A model generated the notes under the pieces. That model did not search any database. It saw only the letters and a program-made list of their open reading frames with translations, and was not told where the DNA came from. DNA of 64,000 nt from an uncultured Williamsia sp. (lineage in GTDB: Bacteria > Actinomycetota > Actinomycetes > Mycobacteriales > Mycobacteriaceae), in NCBI RefSeq assembly GCF_947494875.1, contig NZ_CANLWM010000010.1, positions 124,001-188,000 of the forward strand, in the 5' to 3' direction. The translations under genes and the position numbers were made by a program. Of this stretch, positions 57,361 to 64,000 are shown one piece after another. Position 1 is the first letter of the stretch. The number at the start of each line of letters is the position of its first letter.

Positions 57361-57375
57361 AATGAAAGGACATCC

Positions 57376-59484
57376 GTGACCGATACGGACCTGATCTCGA
57401 CTCCGGCACCCGAGGCGGCACCGTCCGCCGAGGCGCCCGCACGCGGCGGACGCTCTCGCGGGACCGGACTCAACGCGATGGTGCTCACCGAGCTGCGTCA
57501 ACTCGCCGGCGAACTGGGCATCCGCGGTACCTCGGGCATGCGCAAGGGCGACCTCGTCGCGGCGATCGCGGCCCGCCAGTCGACCGGCTCGTCGGGTTCC
57601 CCGTCGGCGCCGACGAACGGCACGAACGGTTCGCACGATGCCCCGGCGGCCGCCGCCGAGACAGCGCCCGCCGCCCCGGAGGCCGCCGAGTCGGCCCCGG
57701 TGGCCACGGACGAGAACCGCACGCAGGACGCCGGCACCCGCCGTGACGGCGGCCGTCCGGCACGGGAGAAGGACGGTGCGTCCGACGGCTCCCGCGGGGC
57801 GGACGCCGACGCGAACGACGGCGAGTCGGGTCGGGACACCGGCCGCGACGATCGCCCTCAGCGCACCCGCGAGCGCGGACGCCGCGGCGAGCAGGGTGGC
57901 GAGCAGGGCCGCACCGACCAGCGCGGTGAGCAGAACCGCAACGACCAGGGCGGCGAGGGCCGGGGGAACCGCGGCAACCGCAACGGCGAGAACCGCGGCG
58001 ACGGCAACCAGAACCGGGGCGGCGACAACCGCAACGACGGGAACCAGAACAACCGGGGCGCGGACAACCGCGGCGACGGGAACCAGAACAACCGGGGCGG
58101 GGACAACCGCGGCGACGGCAAGCAGGGCAACCGCGACCGGGACAACCGCGAGAACCGCGGGGACGACCAGGGCCGCGGCGGTCAGAACGGCCCGCGGGGT
58201 GGCGGCAACGACCGTCAGGACGACGACGGCGAGGGCGGTCGCGGACGTCGAGGTCGTCGTTTCCGTGAGCGTCGTCGTGGGCGTGACCGCGACGGCGGCG
58301 GCGGCAACGACGTCGAGCCGCAGATCAACGAGGACGACGTCCTGCAGCCGGTCGCCGGCATCCTCGACGTCCTCGACAACTACGCGTTCGTCCGGACGTC
58401 GGGTTACCTCGCGGGACCGAACGACGTGTACGTGTCGATGAACCTCGTGCGCAAGAACGGCCTGCGCCGCGGCGACGCGATCACCGGCGCGGTGAAGCTC
58501 CCGCGCGACGGTGAGCAGAACAACCAGCGGCAGAAGTTCAACCCGCTCGTCCGCCTGGACACGGTGAACGGCGGCGACGTCGAGGCCGCCCGCAAGCGGC
58601 CCGAGTTCGGCAAGCTCACCCCGCTCTACCCGAACGAGCGACTGCGTCTGGAGACCACGCCCGAGCGGTTGTCGACCCGCGTGATCGACCTGGTCATGCC
58701 GATCGGCAAGGGTCAGCGCGCGCTGATCGTCTCGCCGCCCAAGGCGGGAAAGACGACGGTCCTGCAGGACATCGCCAACGCGATCTCCATCAACAACCCC
58801 GAGTGCCATCTCATGGTCGTCCTCGTCGACGAGCGTCCCGAGGAGGTCACCGACATGACCCGGTCGGTGAAGGGCGAGGTCATCGCCTCCACCTTCGACC
58901 GCCCGCCGTCGGACCACACGTCGGTCGCCGAGCTGGCCATCGAGCGTGCCAAGCGCGTCGTCGAGTCCGGCAAGGACGTCGTGGTCCTGCTCGACTCGAT
59001 CACCCGTCTCGGCCGTGCGTACAACAACGCCTCGCCGGCGTCGGGCCGCATCCTCTCCGGTGGTGTCGACTCGACCGCGCTCTATCCGCCCAAGCGGTTC
59101 CTCGGCGCGGCGCGCAACATCGAGAACGGCGGGTCGCTCACCATCATCGCCTCGGCGCTGGTGGAGACCGGTTCCACCGGTGACACGGTGATCTTCGAGG
59201 AGTTCAAGGGCACCGGCAACGCCGAGCTCAAGCTCGACCGCAAGATCTCCGAACGTCGCGTGTTCCCGGCGGTCGACGTCAACGCGTCGAGCACCCGCAA
59301 GGACGAGCTGATGATGTCGGCGGACGAGTTCGCGATCGTCCACAAGCTCCGTCGTCTGCTGTCGGGCCTGGACTCCCAGGCCGCGATCGACCTGTTGATG
59401 TCGCAGCTGCGGAAGTCGAAGACGAACATCGAGTTCCTCATGCAGGTGCAGAAGAACGCTCCCGGTCAGCTCACCGAGGACTGA
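57376..59484 (+). CDS. rho: Transcription termination factor Rho with a low-complexity insertion
   Basis: The hexameric RNA helicase that ends transcription. From GTG 57376 (after AAAGGA) the protein is 702 residues. The N-terminal domain (about 15-75, LNAMVLTELRQLAGELGIRGTSGMRKGDLVAAI) is normal. A 230-residue insert follows (about 75-310), Asn/Arg/Gly/Asp-rich with a repeated 12-13-residue block. The RNA-binding domain (about 310-400) and the ATPase domain then show VSPPKAGKTT (Walker A, K459), VLVDERPEEVTDM and LLDSITRLGRAYN. Actinobacterial Rho proteins commonly carry such inserts, which are thought to add RNA binding. Confidence 0.97.
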   Translation: MTDTDLISTPAPEAAPSAEAPARGGRSRGTGLNAMVLTELRQLAGELGIRGTSGMRKGDLVAAIAARQSTGSSGSPSAPTNGTNGSHDAPAAAAETAPAAPEAAESAPVATDENRTQDAGTRRDGGRPAREKDGASDGSRGADADANDGESGRDTGRDDRPQRTRERGRRGEQGGEQGRTDQRGEQNRNDQGGEGRGNRGNRNGENRGDGNQNRGGDNRNDGNQNNRGADNRGDGNQNNRGGDNRGDGKQGNRDRDNRENRGDDQGRGGQNGPRGGGNDRQDDDGEGGRGRRGRRFRERRRGRDRDGGGGNDVEPQINEDDVLQPVAGILDVLDNYAFVRTSGYLAGPNDVYVSMNLVRKNGLRRGDAITGAVKLPRDGEQNNQRQKFNPLVRLDTVNGGDVEAARKRPEFGKLTPLYPNERLRLETTPERLSTRVIDLVMPIGKGQRALIVSPPKAGKTTVLQDIANAISINNPECHLMVVLVDERPEEVTDMTRSVKGEVIASTFDRPPSDHTSVAELAIERAKRVVESGKDVVVLLDSITRLGRAYNNASPASGRILSGGVDSTALYPPKRFLGAARNIENGGSLTIIASALVETGSTGDTVIFEEFKGTGNAELKLDRKISERRVFPAVDVNASSTRKDELMMSADEFAIVHKLRRLLSGLDSQAAIDLLMSQLRKSKTNIEFLMQVQKNAPGQLTED
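58003..58155 (+). repeat. In-frame 12-13-residue repeats inside Rho
   Basis: Four in-frame units: 58003-58038 (36 bases), 58039-58077, 58078-58116 and 58117-58155 (39 bases each). They encode variants of GNQNNRGxDNRGD; units two and three are nearly identical in DNA, which suggests recent duplication. Confidence 0.85.
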
Positions 59485-59487
59485 CCC

Positions 59488-60174
59488 TCACGCGTCCGGC
59501 ACGGCCGACGCGGGCAGGGGAGCGGTGTCCGCCGGCGGCGGGTCGTCGACGTCGAACACGCCGGTGCTCGCACAGGTTCCGGTCGGTTCGGGCGACGCGG
59601 TCGCTCGGGCGTCCTCCGGGTAGACGCCCTTCTGGGTGTTGAGCCGGGTGGCGGTGACGAACCTGTCGATGCGGGGGTCGTCGGCGCGATCGACCTTCAG
59701 CTGGTGGCCCCACGCCTGCACCGAGATCGGCGTGTCGAGCCCGGGGTAGGGCGACATGAGCGTGTGGTCGATCCCGGTGACGCGTCGTGCCAGCGCCGCG
59801 ACCGACCTCGCGTCGAGCGTCGGCGCATAGGTGATCCACACCGCCCCGTGTTCCATCGAGTGCACGGCGTTCTCCACGCGGAGGGGCTGCGGGTAGACGA
59901 CACCGGTGCACGTCGCCCACACCGCGTCGTGACGACCGCCGATCGGCGGCGAGAAGCGGTAGGCGACGCGCTTGCCGGGGCCGACGTGACCGCCTCGGTA
60001 GAAGGCCCGGACGACGCCCGGGATGCGCATCGCCGGGTCGGGATCCGACGTCGACGGGACGTCACCGCGCGGCGTGGCGTCGCCGCCGCGGCCGAGGGAC
60101 ACGGCCACCGCGACCCCCACCGTGACCAGCGCGACGACCGCCACGACCACCGCGATCATCGGTCCGCGACGCAT
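59488..60174 (-). CDS. DUF3105 family membrane-anchored protein (paralogue 2)
   Basis: A second, shorter DUF3105 protein of 228 residues. It has one N-terminal membrane helix (about 6-28) right after a basic start, and the same extracytoplasmic domain as the first copy: AYRFSPPIGGRHDAVWATCTGVVYPQPL, VHSMEHGAVWITY and LMSPYPGLDTPISVQAWG. The ATG at 60174 has a GAGGAGGTG ribosome site. Unlike the first copy there is no DUF305 partner. It is convergent with rho, three bases apart. The 286-base gap to rpmE (60175-60460) holds the start regions of both genes and nothing else I can identify. Confidence 0.88.
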   Translation of the reverse strand: MRRGPMIAVVVAVVALVTVGVAVAVSLGRGGDATPRGDVPSTSDPDPAMRIPGVVRAFYRGGHVGPGKRVAYRFSPPIGGRHDAVWATCTGVVYPQPLRVENAVHSMEHGAVWITYAPTLDARSVAALARRVTGIDHTLMSPYPGLDTPISVQAWGHQLKVDRADDPRIDRFVTATRLNTQKGVYPEDARATASPEPTGTCASTGVFDVDDPPPADTAPLPASAVPDA

Positions 60175-60460
60175 CGCACCTCCTCGGATCCGGCCGCCAC
60201 GCGGCTCGGTCGCCGGCGGGAACCGCCCATGGTAAGGGTGCCGCATGCGTGGGGAATGCCCCGACCTCGAGCATGGTTGAGGAGTCTGTCCGAGCAAACA
60301 GGAGCCGATCACGGACCGATTCGGTCGCTGACCTGGCCTCTGGCATACTCGGCACGGTTGTGCACCACCTCGATGCACATCATCACCGTCCGGTTCCGGT
60401 TCACACCGTGATGTCCCCCCGGGGGCAGCGGTGACCCGGCGACCACGAAAGGGACACCAG

Positions 60461-60694
60461 ATGAAGCAGGGCATCCATCCGCAGTACGTCGACACCACAG
60501 TGGTGTGCGGCTGCGGCAACACCTTCCAGACGCGGAGCACGCGGGAGACCGGCCAGATCACGGTCGAGGTCTGCTCGCAGTGCCACCCGTTCTACACGGG
60601 CAAGCAGAAGATCCTCGACACCGGCGGTCGTGTCGCCCGGTTCGAGAAGCGCTACGGCAAGCGCACGCCGAAGGGCGCCGACGCCGCCAAGTAG
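60461..60694 (+). CDS. rpmE: 50S ribosomal protein L31 (zinc-binding form)
   Basis: The 77-residue ribosomal protein bL31, with the zinc ligands intact: C16, C18, C38 and C41 (CGCG and CSQC). This is the zinc-containing (C+) form rather than the zinc-free paralogue RpmE2/YkgM. The start ATG follows GGGACACC. The length is a few residues above average, from a C-terminal basic tail. It is followed by a hairpin before prfA. Confidence 0.96.
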   Translation: MKQGIHPQYVDTTVVCGCGNTFQTRSTRETGQITVEVCSQCHPFYTGKQKILDTGGRVARFEKRYGKRTPKGADAAK

Positions 60695-60704
60695 CACGTC
60701 CATC

Positions 60705-60739
60705 GACGCCCGTCCCGCGCTTCGCGCAGGGCGGGCGTC
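60705..60739 (+). terminator. Strong hairpin after rpmE
   Basis: GACGCCCG (60705-60712) pairs with CGGGCGTC (60732-60739), then CCC with GGG and GCGC with GCGC across a TTC loop, with one bulged base on each side. It lies 11 bases after rpmE. No U-tract follows; it may attenuate rather than stop transcription into prfA. Confidence 0.6.
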
Positions 60740-60803
60740 GGTGCGTCTGCACCCGTCTCGCCGACCGTGACGTCGGTCCTGTCCCGCACCCGAGGAGGTC
60801 GCC

Positions 60804-61877
60804 ATGAGCACGACGCAGCCGTCGGCCGTCGACGACGTCCTCGCCGAGTACGCGGGACTCGAGTCCCAGATGGCCGACCCGTCGCTGCACGACGACCCGG
60901 CCGCCGCACGCCGTGTGGGGAAACGGTTCGCCGAGCTCGCGCAGGTCAAGGCCACCCACGACCGTCTCGTCGCCGCGCGCGACGATCTCGTCGCCGCCCG
61001 TGAGCTGGCCGCCGACGACCCGACCTTCGCGTCCGAGGTGACCGAACTCGAGGCGACGGTCGCCGAGCTCGACGTGGCCCTGGCCGACCTCCTCGCCCCA
61101 CGGGACCCGCACGACGGTGACGACGTGGTGCTGGAGATCAAGTCCGGTGAGGGGGGCGAGGAATCGGCGCTCTTCGCCGCCGACCTCGCCCGTATGTACC
61201 TGCGCTACTGCGAGCGCCGTGGCTGGGCCGCAACGATTCTCGGCGTCACGGAGTCCGACCTCGGTGGGTACAAGGACGCCACGCTGTCGATCAAGGCGAA
61301 GGCGTCGTCACCCGACGGGGTCTGGGGCCGTATGAAATTCGAGGGCGGGGTGCACCGGGTGCAACGCGTCCCCGTGACCGAATCGCAGGGCCGCATCCAC
61401 ACCTCGGCCGCCGGTGTGTTGGCCTACCCCGAACCCGACGAGGTCGAGGCCGTGTCCATCGACGAGTCCGATCTGCGCATCGACGTGTACCGCAGCTCGG
61501 GCAAGGGCGGTCAGGGCGTGAACACCACCGACTCCGCGGTACGGATCACCCACCTGCCCACCGGGATCGTCGTCACCTGTCAGAACGAGCGGTCGCAGTT
61601 GCAGAACAAGGCGCGGGCCCTGCAGGTCCTCGCCGCGCGGCTCCAGGCCCTCGCGGAGGACGAGGCGCAGGCGCAGGCCGCGCAGGGGAGGGCCGCGCAG
61701 ATCCGCACCGTCGACCGCTCGGAGCGCATCCGCACCTACAACTTCCCCGAGAACCGGATCACCGACCACCGCATCGGGTTCAAGGCCCACAACCTCGACG
61801 CCGTGCTCGACGGCGACCTCGACGCCCTGCTCGACGCACTCGTCGCCGCCGACCGTCAGGCGCGGCTGCAGGCCTGA
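60804..61877 (+). CDS. prfA: Peptide chain release factor 1
   Basis: Release factor reading UAA and UAG. The 357-residue protein has the GGQ motif at residues 235-237 within [17 protein letters not shown], the site that PrmC methylates. Length is standard. The ATG at 60804 is preceded by GAGGAGG (AGGAGG region). Its stop overlaps the prmC start by one base (TGATG), tying release factor to its modifying enzyme, a common bacterial arrangement. Confidence 0.97.
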   Translation: MSTTQPSAVDDVLAEYAGLESQMADPSLHDDPAAARRVGKRFAELAQVKATHDRLVAARDDLVAARELAADDPTFASEVTELEATVAELDVALADLLAPRDPHDGDDVVLEIKSGEGGEESALFAADLARMYLRYCERRGWAATILGVTESDLGGYKDATLSIKAKASSPDGVWGRMKFEGGVHRVQRVPVTESQGRIHTSAAGVLAYPEPDEVEAVSIDESDLRIDVYRSSGKGGQGVNTTDSAVRITHLPTGIVVTCQNERSQLQNKARALQVLAARLQALAEDEAQAQAAQGRAAQIRTVDRSERIRTYNFPENRITDHRIGFKAHNLDAVLDGDLDALLDALVAADRQARLQA

Positions 61878-62764
61878 TGACCGCCCGCGTCCGAGACGTG
61901 ATCGCCTCCGCGACACGACAACTCGCCGAGGCGGGGGTGGAATCGCCGCGGGTCGACGCGGAACATCTCGTCGCCCACGCACTGCGGACCGACCGCGGAC
62001 GTCTCGTCGTCGTCGACGAGATGACCGACACCCAGCACGCCGCGGTGACCGACCTCGTCAGCCGACGCGCCGATCGCGAACCGCTGCAACACATCCTGGG
62101 CGACGCCGCCTTCGGCCCGCTGACCCTCGCCGTCGGCCCCGGGGTGTTCGTCCCCCGGCCGGAGACCGAGTTGTTGCTGGAATGGGCGGTGCAGGCGTGC
62201 ACGGCGGCCGCCCCCTCGCCGCGCGTCGTGGACCTGTGCAGCGGCAGCGGCGCCCTCGCGCTGGGCGTCGCCGCCCTCACCGACGCGACGGTCGTCGCGG
62301 TCGAGAAGGACGACGACGCGCTCACATGGCTGCGCCGCAACGTCGCCGCGACGCCCGAGTCCCGACTCCGACGCGTCGACGTGCGCCACGGTGACGCGAC
62401 CACCCTCGACTGGCGACGGGACAGCGACGGCGCGGTCGACGTCGTCGTCAGCAACCCGCCCTACGTGCCGACCACCGTCGACGTGCCACCCGAGGTCGCC
62501 GACCACGATCCGGCGATCGCGGTCTTCGGTGGGCGCGACGGGATGAGTGTCATCACCCCGATGGCCGCCGTCGTCGCGGCGATCCTCGCACCCGGGGGAC
62601 GCTGCGCGATCGAACACGACGACACCACCGCCGACCGCGTCACCGCGGCTCTCGACGGCACCGACGCCTTCGACGAGATCACCTCGCACACCGATCTGTC
62701 GGGGCGGCCCCGGTTCGTGACCGCGCGCCGACGGTCGGACGCCGCCGCCAGGATGCGACAATGA
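61877..62764 (+). CDS. prmC: Release factor glutamine methyltransferase PrmC (HemK)
   Basis: N5-glutamine methyltransferase of RF1 and RF2 GGQ motif. The 295-residue protein has an N-terminal helical domain, the SAM motif VVDLCSGSGALALG (about 115-128) and the catalytic NPPY at N193-Y196 (VVSNPPYVP). Its ATG overlaps the prfA stop, and the threonylcarbamoyl-AMP synthase gene starts four bases after it. Matches Rv1300 in position. Confidence 0.96.
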   Translation: MTARVRDVIASATRQLAEAGVESPRVDAEHLVAHALRTDRGRLVVVDEMTDTQHAAVTDLVSRRADREPLQHILGDAAFGPLTLAVGPGVFVPRPETELLLEWAVQACTAAAPSPRVVDLCSGSGALALGVAALTDATVVAVEKDDDALTWLRRNVAATPESRLRRVDVRHGDATTLDWRRDSDGAVDVVVSNPPYVPTTVDVPPEVADHDPAIAVFGGRDGMSVITPMAAVVAAILAPGGRCAIEHDDTTADRVTAALDGTDAFDEITSHTDLSGRPRFVTARRRSDAAARMRQ

Positions 62765-62768
62765 CGCC

Positions 62769-63422
62769 GTGAGCACGGTGTTCGATTGCAGCCAGGTCGA
62801 TTCGCGCGCCGCCGGGATCCGCGCAGCGGTGGGTGCGGTGAAGTCGGGGCGACTCGTGGTCCTCCCGACGGACACCCTGTACGGGTTGGGGTGCGACGCC
62901 TTCGACTCCGATGCGGTCGCGTCCCTCCTCGCGACGAAGAACCGCGGACGCGACATGCCCGTCCCGGTGCTCGTCGGGTCCTGGGACACCATCGAGGGCC
63001 TCGTGCTGTCGGTGACGCCGCGGATGCGGGAGCTGGTCCGTGCGTTCTGGCCGGGCGGGCTCAGCATCGTCGTCGAACAGGCGCCGTCCCTGGCGTGGGA
63101 CCTCGGGGACGCCGCCGGCACCGTCATGGTCCGCATGCCCCTGCACCCCGTCGCCATCGAGGTGTTGCGCGAGGTGGGACCGATGGCGGTCTCGAGCGCC
63201 AACCGGTCCGGCAACCCGCCCGCCACGACCGCCGACGAGGCCCGCGCCCAGCTCGGCGACGACATCGCCGTCTACCTCGACGGGGGACCCGCCGACCACG
63301 GGACACCGTCGACGATCGTGGACCTCTCGGGCCCCACGCCCGCGATCCTGCGATCAGGTGCCGTGGCACCCGAGCAGGTCGCCGAGGTGCTCGGCGTCGA
63401 GACCGCCACCCTCCTGGGGTGA
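62769..63422 (+). CDS. sua5: L-threonylcarbamoyladenylate synthase (Sua5/YrdC)
   Basis: Makes the threonylcarbamoyl-AMP used to form t6A37 in ANN-decoding tRNAs. The 217-residue protein has the YrdC features: VLPTDTLYGLGCDAF (about 33-47), KNRGRDMPVPVLV and SSANRSGNPPAT. It lacks the extra C-terminal Sua5 domain of longer homologues, so it is the short YrdC-like type. Start GTG 62769 is four bases after prmC. Same order as Rv1301. Confidence 0.93.
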   Translation: MSTVFDCSQVDSRAAGIRAAVGAVKSGRLVVLPTDTLYGLGCDAFDSDAVASLLATKNRGRDMPVPVLVGSWDTIEGLVLSVTPRMRELVRAFWPGGLSIVVEQAPSLAWDLGDAAGTVMVRMPLHPVAIEVLREVGPMAVSSANRSGNPPATTADEARAQLGDDIAVYLDGGPADHGTPSTIVDLSGPTPAILRSGAVAPEQVAEVLGVETATLLG

Positions 63423-63487
63423 CCCCCGCGACGCGACGCGCCGCCGCGGGGCGGTGACGCCGGTCGCGACACCAGTAGATTCGACGG

Positions 63488-64000
63488 GTGCTCCTCGCCG
63501 CGACGACCCTCTCCAACAACGGTGCGGGTGTGCCGTTGCGCGAGTTGGCCCTCGTCGGCATGAGCGCGGCCCTCATCACCTATCTGGCCACCGGCGTGGT
63601 GCGGGTCCTCGCGACCCGGACCGGCGCCGTCGCCGTCCCGCGCGCCCGGGACGTGCACGCCGTCCCGACGCCGCGGCTCGGTGGCGTCGGCATGCTCCTC
63701 GGTGTGCTCGCCGCGATCCTCATCGCCCAGCAGTTGCCGGCGCTGACCCGCGGGTTCGCCTACACCGACGACATGGACGCGGTGGTGGTCGCCGCGCTGG
63801 TCATCGTGGTCGTCGGGATCATCGACGACCGCTGGGGCCTCGACGCGCTGACCAAGTTCGTCGGCCAGCTCACCGCCGCCGGGGTGCTGGTGCTGATGGG
63901 CGTGAGCTGGACGGTCATCCCCGTACCGTTCGGCGGCATCGACACCGTCGTCCTGGACCCGTTGCAGTCGGGTCTCGTCACCATCGCACTGACCGTAGCG
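63488..64000 (+). CDS. wecA: Decaprenyl-phosphate GlcNAc-1-phosphate transferase, WecA/Rfe type (3' end outside the window)
   Basis: The first 171 residues of a polyprenyl-phosphate sugar-phosphate transferase that starts arabinogalactan linker synthesis. The GTG at 63488 begins a frame that stays open to the window end. Visible helices include LALVGMSAALITYLATGVVRVLA and GMLLGVLAAILIAQQL. Family motifs are VHAVPTPRLGGVGM (about 57-70) and the catalytic VVGIIDDRWGLD (DDxxD, about 113-124). It corresponds to Rv1302 (Rfe) and follows sua5 as in M. tuberculosis. Regions further along the chain cannot be seen. Confidence 0.93.
   Translation, partial: MLLAATTLSNNGAGVPLRELALVGMSAALITYLATGVVRVLATRTGAVAVPRARDVHAVPTPRLGGVGMLLGVLAAILIAQQLPALTRGFAYTDDMDAVVVAALVIVVVGIIDDRWGLDALTKFVGQLTAAGVLVLMGVSWTVIPVPFGGIDTVVLDPLQSGLVTIALTVA

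Noticed and set aside
57362-57379. Five-codon frame MKGHP overlapping the rho start
   Set aside because: Its only Shine-Dalgarno-like sequence (GGAGG) ends one base before the ATG, too close for normal initiation, whereas rho's own GTG has AAAGGA at good spacing.

Overview
The window is very GC-rich, gene-dense chromosomal DNA from a mycolic-acid-containing actinobacterium of the order Mycobacteriales. It is most likely Gordonia or a close relative; the genus is inferred and was not tested. The reasons are a fused HadA-HadB dehydratase next to a mycolic-acid-methyltransferase-type enzyme, a Kgd-type 2-oxoglutarate decarboxylase, an LpqY-SugABC trehalose importer, a 13E12-family HNH gene, and a gene order that follows the Mycobacterium tuberculosis Rv1222-Rv1302 region in long blocks (from memory of that genome).

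Layout. 1-2392: envelope stress and export (anti-sigma factor rseA, membrane protease htrA, tatB). 2406-8617: mrp, a secreted lytic transglycosylase, an MgtE_N/CBS protein overlapping a DUF1003 membrane protein, a CitE-like lyase and a small membrane stress protein. 8728-13369: lpqY-sugA-sugB-sugC with its own promoter and a shared terminator. 13371-20997: a ParB/Srx-like protein with a metallophosphoesterase, a SUFU-domain protein, corA, an orphan OpuAC-like lipoprotein, an MBL hydrolase, an unrecognised polytopic membrane protein, and a LysR/SnoaL divergent pair. 21010-22430: a 21-bp tandem repeat and a 13E12 gene. 22440-26426: a Baeyer-Villiger-type monooxygenase, SDR and esterase operon, divergent from a TetR gene with two tandem palindromes between them.

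26486-36195: kgd, then a three-gene overlapping operon (Xi-class GST-like reductase, an unrecognised EcsC-like protein, and a single-chain double ABC exporter with one degenerate ATP site). 36264-39275: padR with a DHA2 efflux pump and a TetR gene. 39268-45126: a membrane-anchored sulfite-oxidase-type molybdoenzyme and sbcD-sbcC. 45198: tRNA-Arg(CCG). 45294-50344: a glycosyltransferase, mycolate-related genes and a DUF3105-DUF305 pair. 50549-56988: argS-lysA-hom-thrC-thrB, coupling charging of arginine with aspartate-family amino acid synthesis. 57009-64000: rho with a structured leader and an Asn/Arg/Gly repeat insert, a second DUF3105 gene, rpmE, prfA-prmC-sua5, and the start of wecA/rfe, cut by the window end.

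Most of this is conserved core chromosome. I saw no insertion sequence, prophage, CRISPR array or integrated element. The items most worth follow-up are the GST/EcsC-like/ABC-exporter operon, the tandem TetR operators, the rho leader, the MgtE_N/DUF1003 pair, the metallophosphoesterase/ParB-like pair and the tandem repeat. I did not find a clearly new multi-gene system.
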